From contig JAWHQI010000099.1 in NCBI GenBank assembly GCA_033032865.1, forward strand, positions 1,993,001 through 2,057,000: 64,000 bases of DNA, given 5' to 3'. The translations under genes were made by a program, and so were the position numbers. The notes under the pieces are model-generated. The model did no database searches and was not told the origin of the DNA. It saw nothing but the letters and a program-made list of their open reading frames with translations. Below are positions 51,827-64,000 of this stretch, piece after piece (the stretch's first letter is position 1; each line of letters begins with the position of its first letter). The DNA comes from Dactylorhiza incarnata (Eukaryota; Streptophyta; Magnoliopsida; Asparagales; Orchidaceae).

Positions 51827-52203
51827 TTGCTCCCACTCGTCGACGATTATTCATCGACCATAGAGTTCAAACACCCTAATATCAATTCATTTTTTATTAG
51901 GGTTTTCAACTTTGAACTTTATTTTAGGGTCAATGGTTTTCGCTCACTGACATTCAAAGTTTCGTATTTACGATCTTTTATGCTCACTTAAGCTCATGCG
52001 TGGAATTTTTGGTTTATCTATGCTTGCATATGCTCACTAATCCGTGTTTCTTGTTTACAATCTACGAGTTGCTAACATTTGTAGTTAATCGTACTTTGGT
52101 GGGAGTAGTCATGAGATCGGTGCCCCCCTGAAAAGTGATTGTATGTCATATATGGAAAAAGGCAAAATCATGTGTTCTGCCGTTTAACATTAGTAACACA
52201 CAT
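51827..52203. other. Unassigned AT-rich spacer
   Basis: No gene or repeat seen. Confidence 0.3.
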
Positions 52204-52681
52204 GAGATAAATTTGTTGGTACGTCGGACGCTCATACCTCTATGTGCGTCATGGACAATTTTATTCACTAAATCACACATTTAGACTTCTAAAAAAACAA
52301 TTTTACGAATTTTTTTTTACAAAATATTAATGTTGGTATTTTTACGATCGTTTTAAGTACCAAATTATACATATTCCGATAATTACTGAAAAAATATGAC
52401 CGTAAACCATGCATTACGATCGTAAAATTGCATTACGATCGTAAAAATGATTTTACGATCGTAATGCAATTTACGATCATAATGCATGATTTTACGGTCG
52501 TATTTTTTTTAATAATCATCGAAATATATATAATTTGGTACTTAAAATGATCGTAAAAATACCCACATTACTATTTTGTGATTTTTTTACAAAAAAAAAA
52601 ATCCGGAGTCTTAAAATGTGATTTATTACATAAAACTATTCATGACGCACATAGAGATGTGAGCGCACCACAAAATTTCTC
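52204..52681. mobile_element. MITE-like near-complete palindrome, 478 bp
   Basis: The left arm (CTCTATGTGCGTCATG near 52238 to the centre near 52445) pairs with the right arm throughout, with modest mismatches. The centre is made of repeated TTACGATCGTAA dyads. The superfamily is not determined because the flanking duplication is unclear. Confidence 0.7.
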
Positions 52682-54700
52682 CACACAAGAAGGGTTACAT
52701 GGCTACGCCACAAGGCGGTGTGTGTGACCATGTAACCCTCAGTTGAGGCCACAACGTAAAGAGTAGAAGAGCTACCCACTCGGTTATACGACTACATAGT
52801 CATGTAACCCTTAGATCACATAAATGCAAAAGGGCACGACATCACTTGGCCTCGGTTTACACGATCTGAGACACAGTCATGTATGTTTACCTAGAATTCA
52901 GTGACCATCTCCTTCAAGACAAGATCCACCCGAGCACATTCAACAGCTTGGCCGAAACACCTCTGGCGAGCTCGCGCAGACTAGGTCCCTTCGTCCTCAA
53001 GCCACTACTTTAAGCACAACACCACCCATCAGGCAAGGTCTTGCAGTACCTAGGCAGAACTCGACGAACCTCCGATGGTATTCACCAAACCTCTGATGGT
53101 ATTCGTCGAGTCTCACCAACACTCTTCAACCATGCAAGGAACTCACGAGACCTGTTTTCAGATCAAAAAGTTTGCGGTCTCTATCATATTTTTACGTATC
53201 TTTTTTTCCTCCATGTACGCAGTATGCGGGAAGCTCATCTTTTTGACAAACTGTCTGTGGGTACCCTCTGTTTCCTATAAATAGGGCGTAAACAGTGAGC
53301 GCATCGACTGCTGGTTCACGAAACCCTCCAATACTCGCAGGTGCAGGCGAGTACCCTCCAGAGTTTCCGCAAGTATGCTTCAGAGTGTCCGCGAGCACGC
53401 TCTTGAGTATTCATGAGCACTATTTTGAATCATATTTTTTACGGGTGACTTGATGTAATTCAAACATTAAATGAATACAATCACACACAACTAAGGTTCG
53501 CATTGTGTGAAACCTTTCCTCGCCGTCCGCAACAACCCCTATCTCGCCTCGTTATTCATGACCCGTAGTAATATTCCACCCACAATATCTCCTCTATCAG
53601 AGCACTTTTGGTGTGGAGTAGAGGCACTTTTAGGCTCAACAATGTAACCCACAAAAACTATAAAAATGGCTCCACCACTTGTTGACCTTTTAGAGGTTTG
53701 AGTTGAAGCAGAGTAATGCTTAGACTATTCCTACTCCATGTGGCGACTCACACATCTTCAATGCTCTCCTTAAAAACCTATCAAGATCGTCACCAAAGCC
53801 ACATTAATGGTAATCGATGTTGAGTAATTCGTCGCAGACACATCTGTGACAAAACTTAGATATGACTGCATTTTTATTCTATCATACACCAAAAGTTATC
53901 AGTTCACTCTTCCTCTATTTTCATGTATGCTTCTATTTACATTTTCAAGACCTCTTGCTTCTTCGGTGACAGTGTACATTGAAATTTTATGATCAAGTCG
54001 GATGTTGTATCATAGAGAAGTGAACTTGAATGAAAAGCACTGTGAAATAGTGTCTCAACTTCTCCAGTGTAATGTTTACACGCCTTACTTAAACTCGATT
54101 TCTTACTGGCACATAAGGCAGACACTCAAAACCTATTTTTTGAGATCCGAGTAAGATTAAGAAAGAAATTGTTTAGAGGAACTTTCAAAAGAATCTAAAG
54201 GTCAGTCCTTTTTTCATCATATCTTTTTTATCCGGCCCACGACATCAGGCTCGCCATGGGTCCACCAACACCTGATAAAAACAAGGCCATGTTTGGCAAA
54301 TTAAGCCCCCAATATACCCTTATTTACACACTCATCATCATATATATAAATAAGGAATTTGTAGTGATAAGCTTCACTACCAGGCGGTCTTCGTCGGGAT
54401 GCATGCATAGGGGACCTTTGCATTGGGGTTTTGAATAAGACAACCTTTGCCTTTTTTATTTTGATCTTTTTAAATAATGAAAAAGTAAAAGAAAAAGAAT
54501 AGCCACCCTTAGCTAAAATGATGAAATTTATCAACAATATCATACAAATAACAAGCGATCGATCACAAAAATCACGAAGACTTGAAAGAAAATTTCTCAA
54601 TATCACAATTAAACGGACAATATCGCCGAATTTATTCCATTCTTTTGTACAATATAAAAAAGATGAAATGAATGAAAATTGAAGAGACAAGTCTACCATG
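52682..54700. other. Unassigned region with an LTR-like promoter
   Basis: A hairpin with AGGGTTACATGG and CCATGTAACCCT arms lies at 52690-52738. TTTCCTATAAATAGGG at 53271-53286 is a TATA box, followed by AAATGAATACAATC near 53470, which resembles an LTR 3' part. No ends or genes could be fixed. Confidence 0.3.
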
Positions 54701-54969
54701 AATTGTGATGAGATGGTGCAAATTATAGCCAGGCCTAACCTGTAGCAATAACATGTGGAGGAGCGATTATAAGTGCATGCAGTAAATTGATGTTAAAGAA
54801 AGGCTAGTGGATTGTTGTCTGTTCTTATCTACATATTGAGAACCTGAGCCATTAATAACTTTTAGGTCTCTCAAAATAATTAGGGCGAAAAATACAACCC
54901 CTGATGATAAATAACATTATATTATGATGGAAATTGCACAAATGGCATCGGCATCACCACTAAGAAATG
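54701..54969 (-). other. Region downstream of GIGANTEA, presumed 3'UTR
   Basis: AT-rich sequence following the stop codon on the minus strand. No polyadenylation site was chosen. Confidence 0.35.
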
Positions 54970-57900
54970 CTAGCTGGGAACAGGGAAGCCTAACTCCTTC
55001 GCCGCAGAGTCGAGGAAGGTAAGCGTCATGCTGGTCGCTCGCCTGCTGCGAGCTTCCCATTTGAAGCACTTCTCGACGTCCGCCTGCCAGTTGGCAAACC
55101 CGAGGCTTCGGTAAGAATGCTGCCTCTCTCCGCTCATGGGATTCGAAGAATTCGTCGGCGCGGTGTTCATGATATCTCGAAGAACGGATATGCTTAGAGC
55201 GCGCACGTGGGCACTTGGATGAGAAAGACAGCGCACGGTAGCTGATAACCGGCACTGCACGAGTAAAAGTTCGCTCGCATAATGTTTGAGAACATCAAAA
55301 TGGATTTAGTAATACAAGAATGCGGATTTGTGGTAGGATGCATACTTTGAGAAGATTGGCAAGGCCATCTGCTACAGCTGAGCCTGTTTCTCCCCAGTCT
55401 TCTGCCAGGTGAACTGCTCTAGCAGTCACTTCCAGGAGCTGCATAGTTTGCGAACACATGAAATCAAACTTAGGAAGGGCATGCGATCACTTATTAGCAC
55501 GAAGCATAAGATGTAAAAAATTAGGGGTACAATTTGGGTCAGTTCCACCAAAAACTAAGAACTAATCCATATAAGCTCGCTTCCAACTTTTCGGAACCAA
55601 AACTGACACCTACACCCAAAGTCTTAAGCCATACCTTGACCGAAAAATTCCAGTTTGATTCTTAGTTCTACCTGCCGCAAAATTATGACTCAAAAGTGCT
55701 TATAAAAAATATCAAAAATCCTACTTCCTTAATTCTCAACACAAATCTTAGTTTCTTATACGCTACTTATGTTTAACAATAAATTTATAGAATATATTAC
55801 TTCAAACTTAAATTGTTTTTTTGTTCTCTGGTATCCGACTCCACGATCAGATTCTAAATAGTTTTTTGGAAGCATACCCCAATAGAGAACAGCTGATGAG
55901 GACATTATAAGAAAAATGGAAATTTAATAAACATCCTCCTCCTTGGCATTTACCTCTAGCTGCGGCAAGGTGCAGGCTTCACCATCAACAAGCATTCCAT
56001 CGGTTGCACGGAGAAGAAGGTCCGAGGCGCTTGCGAGGATTATCAGTGTCTCGGGCCTCTCATGGCTTCTCATGAGTTCGACAATCAACTTTACGATTCT
56101 CTGGTTGATCCTCCACATTTTCTGGCCTTGATCGTCATCTCTCGCGATCCATGGTTGCAAATCTCGTTCCGCCTGTCCATAATAGACAAACCCGTCTCAG
56201 AAGGCCAATAAATAGCAAGTATCAGAGAGGATTTCTCGAAAATTAGGCTACTTAAACAGCACCAAAATGTAGCAGGAATGGGAATTGAACCTGAAGAACA
56301 ATGGCGGCAGATGCTTTTGTAGGAGAAGCTGACACAACATCGCAGAGGGCATCGAGTACCTACATGTGAAGGGAATATCAAATTTCAAATGAAATCAGAG
56401 TAAACTTAATGAAATAAATTACGGAAGGACTAAGCAAAACAGATATAATGTCATGGGCATGGAGTTAACTAAACCCAAAAACAAGTATTACGACATATAT
56501 CAGAAGCATCAGCATGAGATGCAGCTGTGATTGGGGATTTTTTCCATCCTTAGCAGATTATAGATGTTCTTTTTCACAAGATGGTATATATATATATATC
56601 TTTAACTACTATATATATATTGCACTATAATGATTAAATTCAGGCTTATGCAAAGACCATGTAGCTGCCAATAATTACTTAACGTCTTCACATGAAGATT
56701 ACTTTTATGTTCAAAAGTTGTACCACGAGTGAGATATTCAGGCTTTGTTCCGTATTCCATTTTTGCATTGGTGTCCATGAGAAATGAAAGTTTTTGGATA
56801 ACCTTCATTTCGGAACTCTGGTGCTCTGAGAAAGGCCAAAACTACATTTGGAGCTCCATTTCGTTTTAATTTCTGAGTTGTATTTTGAGATTTAGGTTAA
56901 GTTATCCGATCATAAGTTTAGGCCTTAGGGCCGTCAAATGACTTAACCTAAATTCTCCCCCTTTTATACTAAATTCTCCCCCTTTTATATTCCAGCCGGT
57001 CAGTGCATACAAGTATTGAGAAATTCGGCTTTTAAACTCGCTATTCCTCAGTGCGAAGCCGAAGATCCTGGCCGGTGCCGACGCCGGTGGCCACGCCTCC
57101 CTCTGGTGGTGCCGACCCCACCATTCCGATCCGCCGCCGACGCCTCCCAGTGCCTGCCACTACCGCTTTTTGCATTCCTTCCCGATCCCGACATCGCCAG
57201 CCACCTCTATTCCCGACGTCGTCAGCCCCTTCATCCGGTTCCGGCATCGCCCACCCTCCTCCATTATCCCGACAGCCAGCCACCGCCCCCTCCAGCAACG
57301 GGAACCTCCGCCGCCGCCTCCTACACCCTCCACCAGCTCAACAGACACCTCCCACGACCTTCCCCACCTCCCAGCTTTACTCCGCTGCCTTTTTCACCCT
57401 CCACCAGCCCAACAGCCACCCCCGCAGCCCTCTTCCTTCCCATCCTCACCTCAGTTGAGCCCCAGCAGCCTTCCCTACCACTGTCCGAGCCCCAGCCACC
57501 CTTCCCCACCCCAGTCGAGCCCCCATTCGCCTCCCCACCTCTGTCCAAGACCAATATTTATGACACCGCTCATTCAAAATCATCACAGAATCATTTTTTT
57601 AACCCAAACTATGGTGAAAAAAAATGTGAAATAACCCGAGAAATATAAATTTTGTGAACATGATTGTACGGTTTTTTTTAAAGAATGCATATGTAGCCTA
57701 GCTTTTTATTTTAAGACGCAAGGGAACAAACTACCACCATTCGCCATGAAATTTTAATGCCCGTTAAAGTGCAAACCAACAAGACTCGATCCACTATTCT
57801 TTATTGTAAAAAAAATAACCATCCTCGACTATGAAAGTTTAAAAATTCAGTAGACTGTAAACAATGAGATGCAATCTACTATTGACAATTGTCAAATATA

Positions 57901-60027
57901 TAGCACCATGAATATGAGAAAACTATACCTGCCTCCACCCTTGCTGAGCTGATGTACTCTCTGCAATCATTTGCGTTTCTGGAGCAGCGATTAACTTGTG
58001 CCATAACAAAGAAACAACAGAGAAGCATAATTCCTGCTTCTCAGCGAGCACATATCTCAGAAGAGCTTGTGAACTGCAGTTGTACCCCCCATTCCTATCC
58101 ATAGTAAGAAAATTCGCTAAATCTGAGGCAACCACGGACAAATTTTCCAGGCACTTCTCCGATGAATCCACAGCCTTACAACTTATTAACTTTTCCTTGT
58201 CGCATTTAAAGGGAATTACTGAATAATCCTTAGATTGCGTGGATCCATTATCATTAGGTTTTAAAAAGTTAGTGCTCGAAGAACTTAATGGATGCTTACT
58301 ACTCGAGCACAACGAGCTGTCCCTTTTTAGCGGCGGGAGAACCAAGTGTGCCTCAAGTGGTTCTGCCTTGTGAACTATCGAAGCGACGGTTTTACCATGC
58401 AAGTCGATTAAGTTATAGAGTGAAGATGCTCTTGTGCATATCTCGCTATCCCATTTACATCGCTTCAAAACAGAAAGTGCATTCATGCATGCCTTTGATC
58501 TTCCCAATAACTCCGAAACATGTGCGGCAACCATAGCTGCAGCCACAATCTCATTGGAACTATAGCTCCATGAGGTGCCCACCAATGATGGCTTCAGTGA
58601 GAAAAGAGCTTCTAAAATTCCGAGAAATCTACGGGCATGCTGAGCTGCCGAGTTCATATTATTATGAACCTCTTGAGAAAATCCATTGGTTTTGGCCACC
58701 TTCGCCAATCTGACAGGATCTTTAGAGTCTGGATCGACGCTATTTTTGGAGATCAAAGGGAACAACTGCAGTTCGAAAGACAATGCACATACTGCTGCTA
58801 GAACATATGAATCAAATGTTGCAACAGGGCCTGGTTTCCTCCTGTGTCGACTCCGTCCAGATTTTTTACCATCAAGTATCTGCGGTTCATCGACAACCTC
58901 GCCTAAACAAAGAGCAACGCTTCCAGTAGGCCTCTTGCTTCCATTTGGCAAAGCTTCGTGACTGATGCACACAGTTAGCACGACAAACAATAGCCGAGAT
59001 GCGAGGTCTTCAGATGCACAAGATTCTACGAATAGAGAATGGATCATCGTGCGGAGCTCAGCCACGGCCAAGTTCTTCGTGTTGGGCCACATTCCGCCAT
59101 GATTCCTCGAGTCTTTCGACTGCTCAATAGATGTATCGAGCGGAAATGTTCTACGAAGTATTGCTTCCACATTAGCAACGAAAATTCTCATAAGACATGC
59201 TTCAGATGGACTTCCTTGGGGCAGGTATTCCAGAACTTTTAACAGTGGTAAGTACAAGCTCCAAGATAACGCAGGAGGCTGTAATGGTGCTGCCACTATT
59301 ATCTCAGGTAGATCAACAGCTGATGAACTCAGAGGAAGCAAGCCATAAGCAGCCTCCCAGATGGTACAGATCCTCCATTCGACATCAGGTCCGTGAGCGC
59401 ATAGCAGCGAAGCAATTCCTTGGGCAGTTGCATCAATAGTGGCTTGAGCAGCAGGAACTTCCAGCTGGTCCAGTTTAATCAAAATCAGAGGAACTTCCTT
59501 AAACAAAAAACTCCCCAATAACTTTGCATAATTATATGGAGATCCCCTCTTATCTTTCAAACTTACCAAAACCACCCTTCTAAGTTTACATTGTTAACAT
59601 ACATGTACTAAAAAGGATCCTATGAGAGGTCTTTGAGGGTTCTTTTTTACATGTATGTTAACAATTTAAACTTAGAGAGGTGGTTTTTGTAACTTTGAAA
59701 GACGTAGGGAAAATCCATGTAATTATGTAAAGTTAGAGGAACGGTCCCAGTAAATGACCGTTCAAAAATAATAAATGATCCTTGACAGGAATAACTGATT
59801 GCTAAATTTAATGTTACCTGTTTTTTATAAGAAGTTATGTAACCAGCCAATGGTTCATGCTGGACTTCAACCCCTTCCGTGTGCCTCAATGGTGGGAAAA
59901 GTAGCATTGGTTGTGCAAGTATACGGAAGAGTAAGGCGGCAGCCGCATCCGCAGCAATACCCGCTCTCATTGACATTGCAGTGCCAATTGCTCGCAAGAA
60001 ATGTAAATGCATCCAGTTTCGAGGAAG
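54970..60027 (-). CDS. GI: GIGANTEA, C-terminal two thirds (six exons); 5' exons not seen
   Basis: Exons on the minus strand: 60027-59818 (70 codons), 59464-57929 (512), 56359-56291 (23), 56172-55954 (73), 55438-55346 (31) and 55254-54970 (94 plus stop). All introns are GT-AG and in phase 0, and the frame is open throughout, giving 803 residues. The sequence matches GI, a nuclear and cytosolic plant-specific protein of about 1,170 residues. GI couples the circadian clock to flowering through FKF1/ZTL-type F-box photoreceptors and acts as a co-chaperone. Recognised text includes MHLHFLRAIGTAMSMRAGIA, CAHGPDVEWRICTIWEAAYG and EIVAAAMVAAHVSELLGRSK. The first ~370 residues are absent; sequence upstream of 60027 shows no GI exon before a gypsy element at about 61022. 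Either an intron holds that element, or the locus is 5'-truncated. Confidence 0.93.
56940..57648. other. C-rich low-complexity insert in the large GI intron
   Basis: The 1.57-kb intron (56360-57928) contains a CCACC/TCCCC-rich block. The direct repeat TAAATTCTCCCCCTTTTATA lies before it (56949 and 56970). A proline/serine-rich frame of 210 codons (57016-57648) and two overlapping frames run through it, so its coding status is doubtful. It may be a transposon fragment. Confidence 0.4.
59515..59742. mobile_element. Palindromic MITE-like sequence in the GI intron
   Basis: AAGTTTACATTGTTAACATA with CATGTA (59582-59608) pairs with the inverse at 59656-59680, and pairing extends outward to the CATAATTA and TAATTATG blocks (59526 and 59719). 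It lies between the exons ending at 59464 and 59818. Target duplication not resolved. Confidence 0.6.
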
Positions 60028-61021
60028 CTAGATGAAGAAAATCAAATAGTTAGTATCTCAAAGTCAAAGATAAAGTGAGCACCTTAACAGGTTATTAAAT
60101 GGCATGAATCACTTAATTTTTATTTCAATAAATCCAGAAAAGAAAGTCCAAAATCTAAAATATGAAGTCTGATTCAAATATCATAGGGTTTGAGGTCTGT
60201 TAGCAATAGCTTTCTGTAGTCTTTGGTTGAAGAACTACTGCTTTCTTGAATACCAGAGTAATCCTACAGTCTTTGGTTGAAGAACTGTGCAAGCTTAAAA
60301 CAATTTTCTTGGTATTGTGGTCTAGGTAGTTTCAAAAGAAAGCACTTCCATGGATCTTAGTTTTTATCTAATAAACCAAAAGAATTTACCTTTTTTTACT
60401 ATTTAAGACTAGGATATTGCATTATAGTTGAATGAAATTGATATTAATATCCATTTTGGCGATTCAATCAAATCATATTCCTATCACGGAAGTGTTTATC
60501 AAATAACTACACATCTTAGAGCATTTTAGACAACCTAAACAATCGTCTTAAAATTAATTGCCTTACTCAAATACAACAAAGCGTGATAGTTTACAGTACA
60601 GACAACACAGGACAACAAAATAAAGCAGTATTTTATATGTAATGAGGCCTCAAACAGGGAGGTACTATTGCCTATTTGCTATCTTCCAGTGTTTTGACTG
60701 AAAGAGTAGATATCAAATAGGTGGAGTGAACAAATTTCTGGATGGCTGTGGACTCTGCAATCTTTAGTTTGAAGGTGACTCGATTCTCTTTTTCATTTTT
60801 TTGGTAGATTTGGTGCTTGAGAAGGTTCACAAACGAGGGGAGTTATAATATGTATTGAAATATTCTCAAGGACAGATAAATTTCATAGAGTTGCAGTGAT
60901 GAGGATTGGAAGATCAATACATGATCGTTAGACTAGAGAGGATCATTGATATTTCTCAACTGCAGCTCTCAAGTCTCCCTAAAGTGAGTATCTGCCTGAA
61001 TAAGATCTTAATAAAGGTTAG
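60028..61021. other. Presumed GI intron sequence
   Basis: AT-rich, no coding similarity. It would be part of the intron before the exon at 60027 if the gene is complete. Confidence 0.4.
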
Positions 61022-62426
61022 TGATGGGGATTATAGTTCACAGGTGGGCCGACCCATATCGGAGCCACGTTCGGGTTTACAATCATAGGAGTTATGACCT
61101 TCGTATGGACGACTCGAGTCCGACGTCACGTTCAAGCGTCGTCGGGCCATTTCCTATGTATTTATTTTAATTTTACATACCCTATTTATGTGTTTTTATG
61201 TGTATGTCGTCACGGTCAATCATAACTATCTGTTGAGTGTCACTACCTATATATACCGGTCCGGAATTTATTTTTTGGGTTTTGCAGAATTTGGATTAAA
61301 CTCAGCACTCGTGAACTCTAGGTTTTGAATCCTAGATTATCAATTATTCATTTAGCATGTGATTCCCTCCTTCATTCCTCCTGCTCGACCACATATAACT
61401 GTCGGAACGGCCGACTAAGGGAGTAAAGTTGTAGTTACACCATGAAATCCAGAGATCGTGAACTCCACTCACAACATCTAGGGCCGGAAGTCTCCCTGAG
61501 TGAGAGCACGGGCGCTGACAATTCTCCCAGAACAGAAACCCCCGTTCGGCCTTCATTCGAGCCCCTCTAGACGCCGCCTGGACTGAAGCTTCTCTTAGGC
61601 GCAAATCCTCCCAGTAATCATCGCCGTTCGCCGTCCGCCTCACTTACATACAAAAACTATCGGCTTATAGTCGACGTTCTCCTCCTGTCCATCGTGAGTC
61701 CCGTGACTGTAGCTCATCTTGAAACGAAATCAGAAATCCCTTTTGCAGCGTGAATCGAGTTCCCCTAAGGGAAATTCGGTACGGTGCCTACCTAGACTGG
61801 CTGTCGAGCCCCTACATCTTCTATCAATAAATTCATGAAGGCAGTGGACTGTCCTGGAGGTTTGGAGCAGCCGATCCTCACCTGCTGTAGGCTCCAGCCC
61901 TTCTATTGCATGGCCGAAGAGGTTCTTCACAGACCCTTAGCGCAGCACCTCTCCAGCAGCCACGACACCCTACAGCAATCCAAAATAGTGCAGGACTTCT
62001 TCGTTTCAGTGCTAAAACTGCAGCTACGAACTGTCGCAGCCTTCAAACAGCAATAAACCTTCCCATTTGGTCTTAATTACTTATGCAAGTTCTAATTGAA
62101 ATATTATCATCTTTATCATCTTTATTACTTATGCAAGGATCTAGATTCATACTATTTCGCTTAATTTAACGTCCTTCTTGAAAGGCGTATTTGCCGAGTG
62201 CTTAATCAAAGTACTCTTGCTTTAAACGCTTGCTCTTTCTCGTATTAAAGTCTAATCTTGATTGTGTGTGCTTGTTCATTCCCTTTATAATTTCATATTT
62301 ATTGCAAGCAAACGTTGAACTATTGCGGGTATCACATTCATCTAGGTCTCTCTATACAACTACACGTGCTTTCATTCATTAGAGTTTCATTAGCACATAA
62401 CCACTCCACTACTTTCACCTTATCAT

Positions 62427-63362
62427 ATGTCAAATTCGGTATCAGAGCCCAAAGTTAGGGTCATTTGCATGATTCGTAGTGGTAAGACATTTAGGCACAC
62501 TATGCTGGGATCACTTCCATTAGATACCCAAGCTACTAGTTCCAACACGGATATGTCAATGTCTGATTTCCAAAGATTTTTGGCTAATCACCTCGATCAA
62601 ATGGACGTACAGTTTGACGACCTTATGGAACAATTTGGAGTCCTCACTACTATAGTGGATGGTCTAGATCCCCTTAGGAATCCCTTCCTCGAGAAACCAT
62701 TAGACCGCAAGTTATTCATTGTGAGGGACAAAGTGACATAGGAGGACAACCAGATCATATGTTCATAAATCATAGTGCCATGCTCCTCTACCTTTCCAAG
62801 GCCAGAGCTAACCTATGAACGTTGTAGAGATCCCACATTTGGCCGACACTACCCTCCTCAAGAAGAAAGACCTCAATCCCGTAATTACCTTCATAGAGAT
62901 CGTGTTATTCCCCACGCATGGTTCTACCACGGTAGATATGATTATATGGATTATCATGAGCCCTGGAGAGGTCATATTGGAAAGGATGATATCACTCACC
63001 GCATATATATCGATGCCCCATCCTTCAATGGTCAGTTAGATCTAAAAGCCTTTAGCGATTGGCTTTTAGAGATGATAAATTATTTTGACTAGTGCGAGAT
63101 GACTGATGAGAAACGAGTTCAGTTTACCAAGATGAAATTTCATGGACAAGCTAAACTTTATTAGATGAGTTTTGAGGGCACCTTAGATAGAGAGAGTTAT
63201 CATGACTCGCTCCGATGTGATAACATGAAGCAAAAGCTCAATGGAAAATATCCACCTACTTCATATCGGAGTCGGCTTCTAGATCAGCTCTATGTCTTAC
63301 GACAGAGCACCCATTCTATAGCAAAGTATATGGCTCACTCCGATGTGACCTTGGTTATATGA
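62427..63362 (+). pseudogene. Gypsy gag, degraded
   Basis: Frames 62427-62741, 62775-63092 and 63165-63362 together resemble plant gypsy gag: MSMSDFQRFLANHLDQMDVQ, then DAPSFNGQLDLKAFSDWLLE and YPPTSYRSRLLDQLYVLRQS. Stops separate them (62739, 63090 and 63162). The last motif matches the gag at 3154-3363, so the two elements are related. Confidence 0.75.
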
Positions 63363-63399
63363 TAGAGATGTCACAGGCTACGGTAGGACGAACACGTGT

Positions 63400-64000
63400 A
63401 TAACAAGGTGCGCAAGATCGCCCTATCTCCAACTCAACCCAAGGATACTTCCAAGGGTAGAGTTAACTCATCTGTTAACACAGGCTCCACGAAGCTTTAC
63501 TCCTCTGTCTTAGCTTCTAACAGCAACCACTCGATCCTCTCCTCCTCGTTGCAACATTGAGGACCCCATGAGGTGCCTAAGCCGTCAGTTCCAATCTTCG
63601 ACGGTGTTGACGCCATTGTCCCCACCGCCACCTCCAATCGTTGTCGCCATCCCCCACTTTAAGTCCCCATCGATCCCCTGTTGCAGACGCGCCCAATTTC
63701 CCTTAAAATCACACATTATTGACTTCCCAGCCCTCCAACGACTCCAACCCCGCCCACGACGGCCTCTTGTGCCATTTCCATAGTTCTTTACCGCCTTCGG
63801 TGGCCTCACCATATCCTACACTAGTAATCTCCCCACAAGCTTCCCCCATTCCATCCACCTTCTCCCCTTCCCCACCCACATAGTCGCCTTCCCCTTCCAC
63901 CTCCCCGCATCACAACCATTTCCACCCTCCCATGGGTACCCATCATAGTCACCGACGCTCTCGCCACCTCCTTTACTAAACCCAAAATTTCCAATACTAA
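63400..64000. other. C-rich sequence at the right edge
   Basis: After gag similarity stops, the sequence becomes CCACC/CCCCA rich with overlapping short frames. No domain is recognised. Confidence 0.3.

Larger units (their letters stand above)
61022..64000 (+). mobile_element. Ty3/gypsy retrotransposon, 5' LTR and gag; cut by the window end
   Basis: The probable LTR end ATATGTCA at 62432 is followed by CGGTATCAGAGCC (62436-62448), a tRNA-Met-type primer site with one change. A CTATATATACCGG box lies near 61248. The LTR start is uncertain (the TGATGGGGATTATAG at 61022 is a candidate). Gag follows. The rest is outside the window. Confidence 0.65.

Noticed and set aside
54301..54699. 132-codon minus-strand ORF near GIGANTEA
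   Set aside because: Hydrophobic, AT-rich translation with no recognised motif and not linked to GI exons.
57041..57554. Gly-rich minus-strand ORFs in the GI intron
   Set aside because: In a C-rich low-complexity block lying in an intron of the sense-strand gene; not continuous with GI exons.

Overview
The window is plant nuclear DNA, dominated by nested transposable elements. The support is: an OVATE-family (OFP) gene, most of a GIGANTEA gene with GT-AG introns, 12 perfect copies of the TTTAGGG telomere repeat, tRNA-Met primed Ty1/copia and Ty3/gypsy retrotransposons, and Tourist and Mutator type MITEs. The GIGANTEA protein reads somewhat more like monocot homologues (impression from memory, not computed). 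I see no bacterial, organellar or viral genome organisation, no CRISPR array and no rRNA or tRNA gene.

Layout. 1-5294: minus-strand gypsy relic keeping gag, an unusual proline-rich ORF and the integrase tail, but no protease or reverse transcriptase; its left LTR runs off the window. 5320-5518: possible short solo LTR. About 6240-9343: RTE-type LINE, split by a 760-bp solo LTR (7613-8372, duplication TCAGC) and ending abruptly in telomere repeats. About 9480-13330: decayed chromovirus with a palindromic Tourist MITE. 13600-14130: copia RNase H scrap holding a solo LTR with a 40-nt C run. 14772-32535: complete minus-strand Sirevirus-like copia (duplication GACGA) with an antisense extra ORF; into its 3' region a gag-only LTR element (16817-23511, duplication CTTTC) built from several minisatellites has inserted.

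34130-34768: OFP gene, followed by a foldback element (35205-35514), a GC-rich repeat and LTR-like block, and a 586-bp Tourist MITE. 38758-49813: plus-strand copia with 167-bp LTRs (duplication TGTGT), its integrase split by a 5.3-kb probable solo gypsy LTR (41339-46640) that carries four tandem arrays and a SINE-like insert. 50931-51816: MULE-type element; 52204-52681: near-complete palindrome. 54970-60027: GIGANTEA (minus strand), six exons encoding the C-terminal 803 residues; the 5' exons are not visible, and upstream lies another gypsy element (about 61022 to the window end).

How parts work together. The two cellular genes are unrelated: a growth-repressor type transcription regulator and a circadian/flowering protein. 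The rest is mobile DNA whose nesting order can be read from target-site duplications. The most unusual feature is the antisense ORF of the Sirevirus-like element. It has its own predicted 5'UTR intron and is flanked by the same dyad motif (core TATCGGATATCCGA) that is repeated in the element's LTRs. This could be a promoter-protein regulatory circuit carried by a retrotransposon, but that is a hypothesis.
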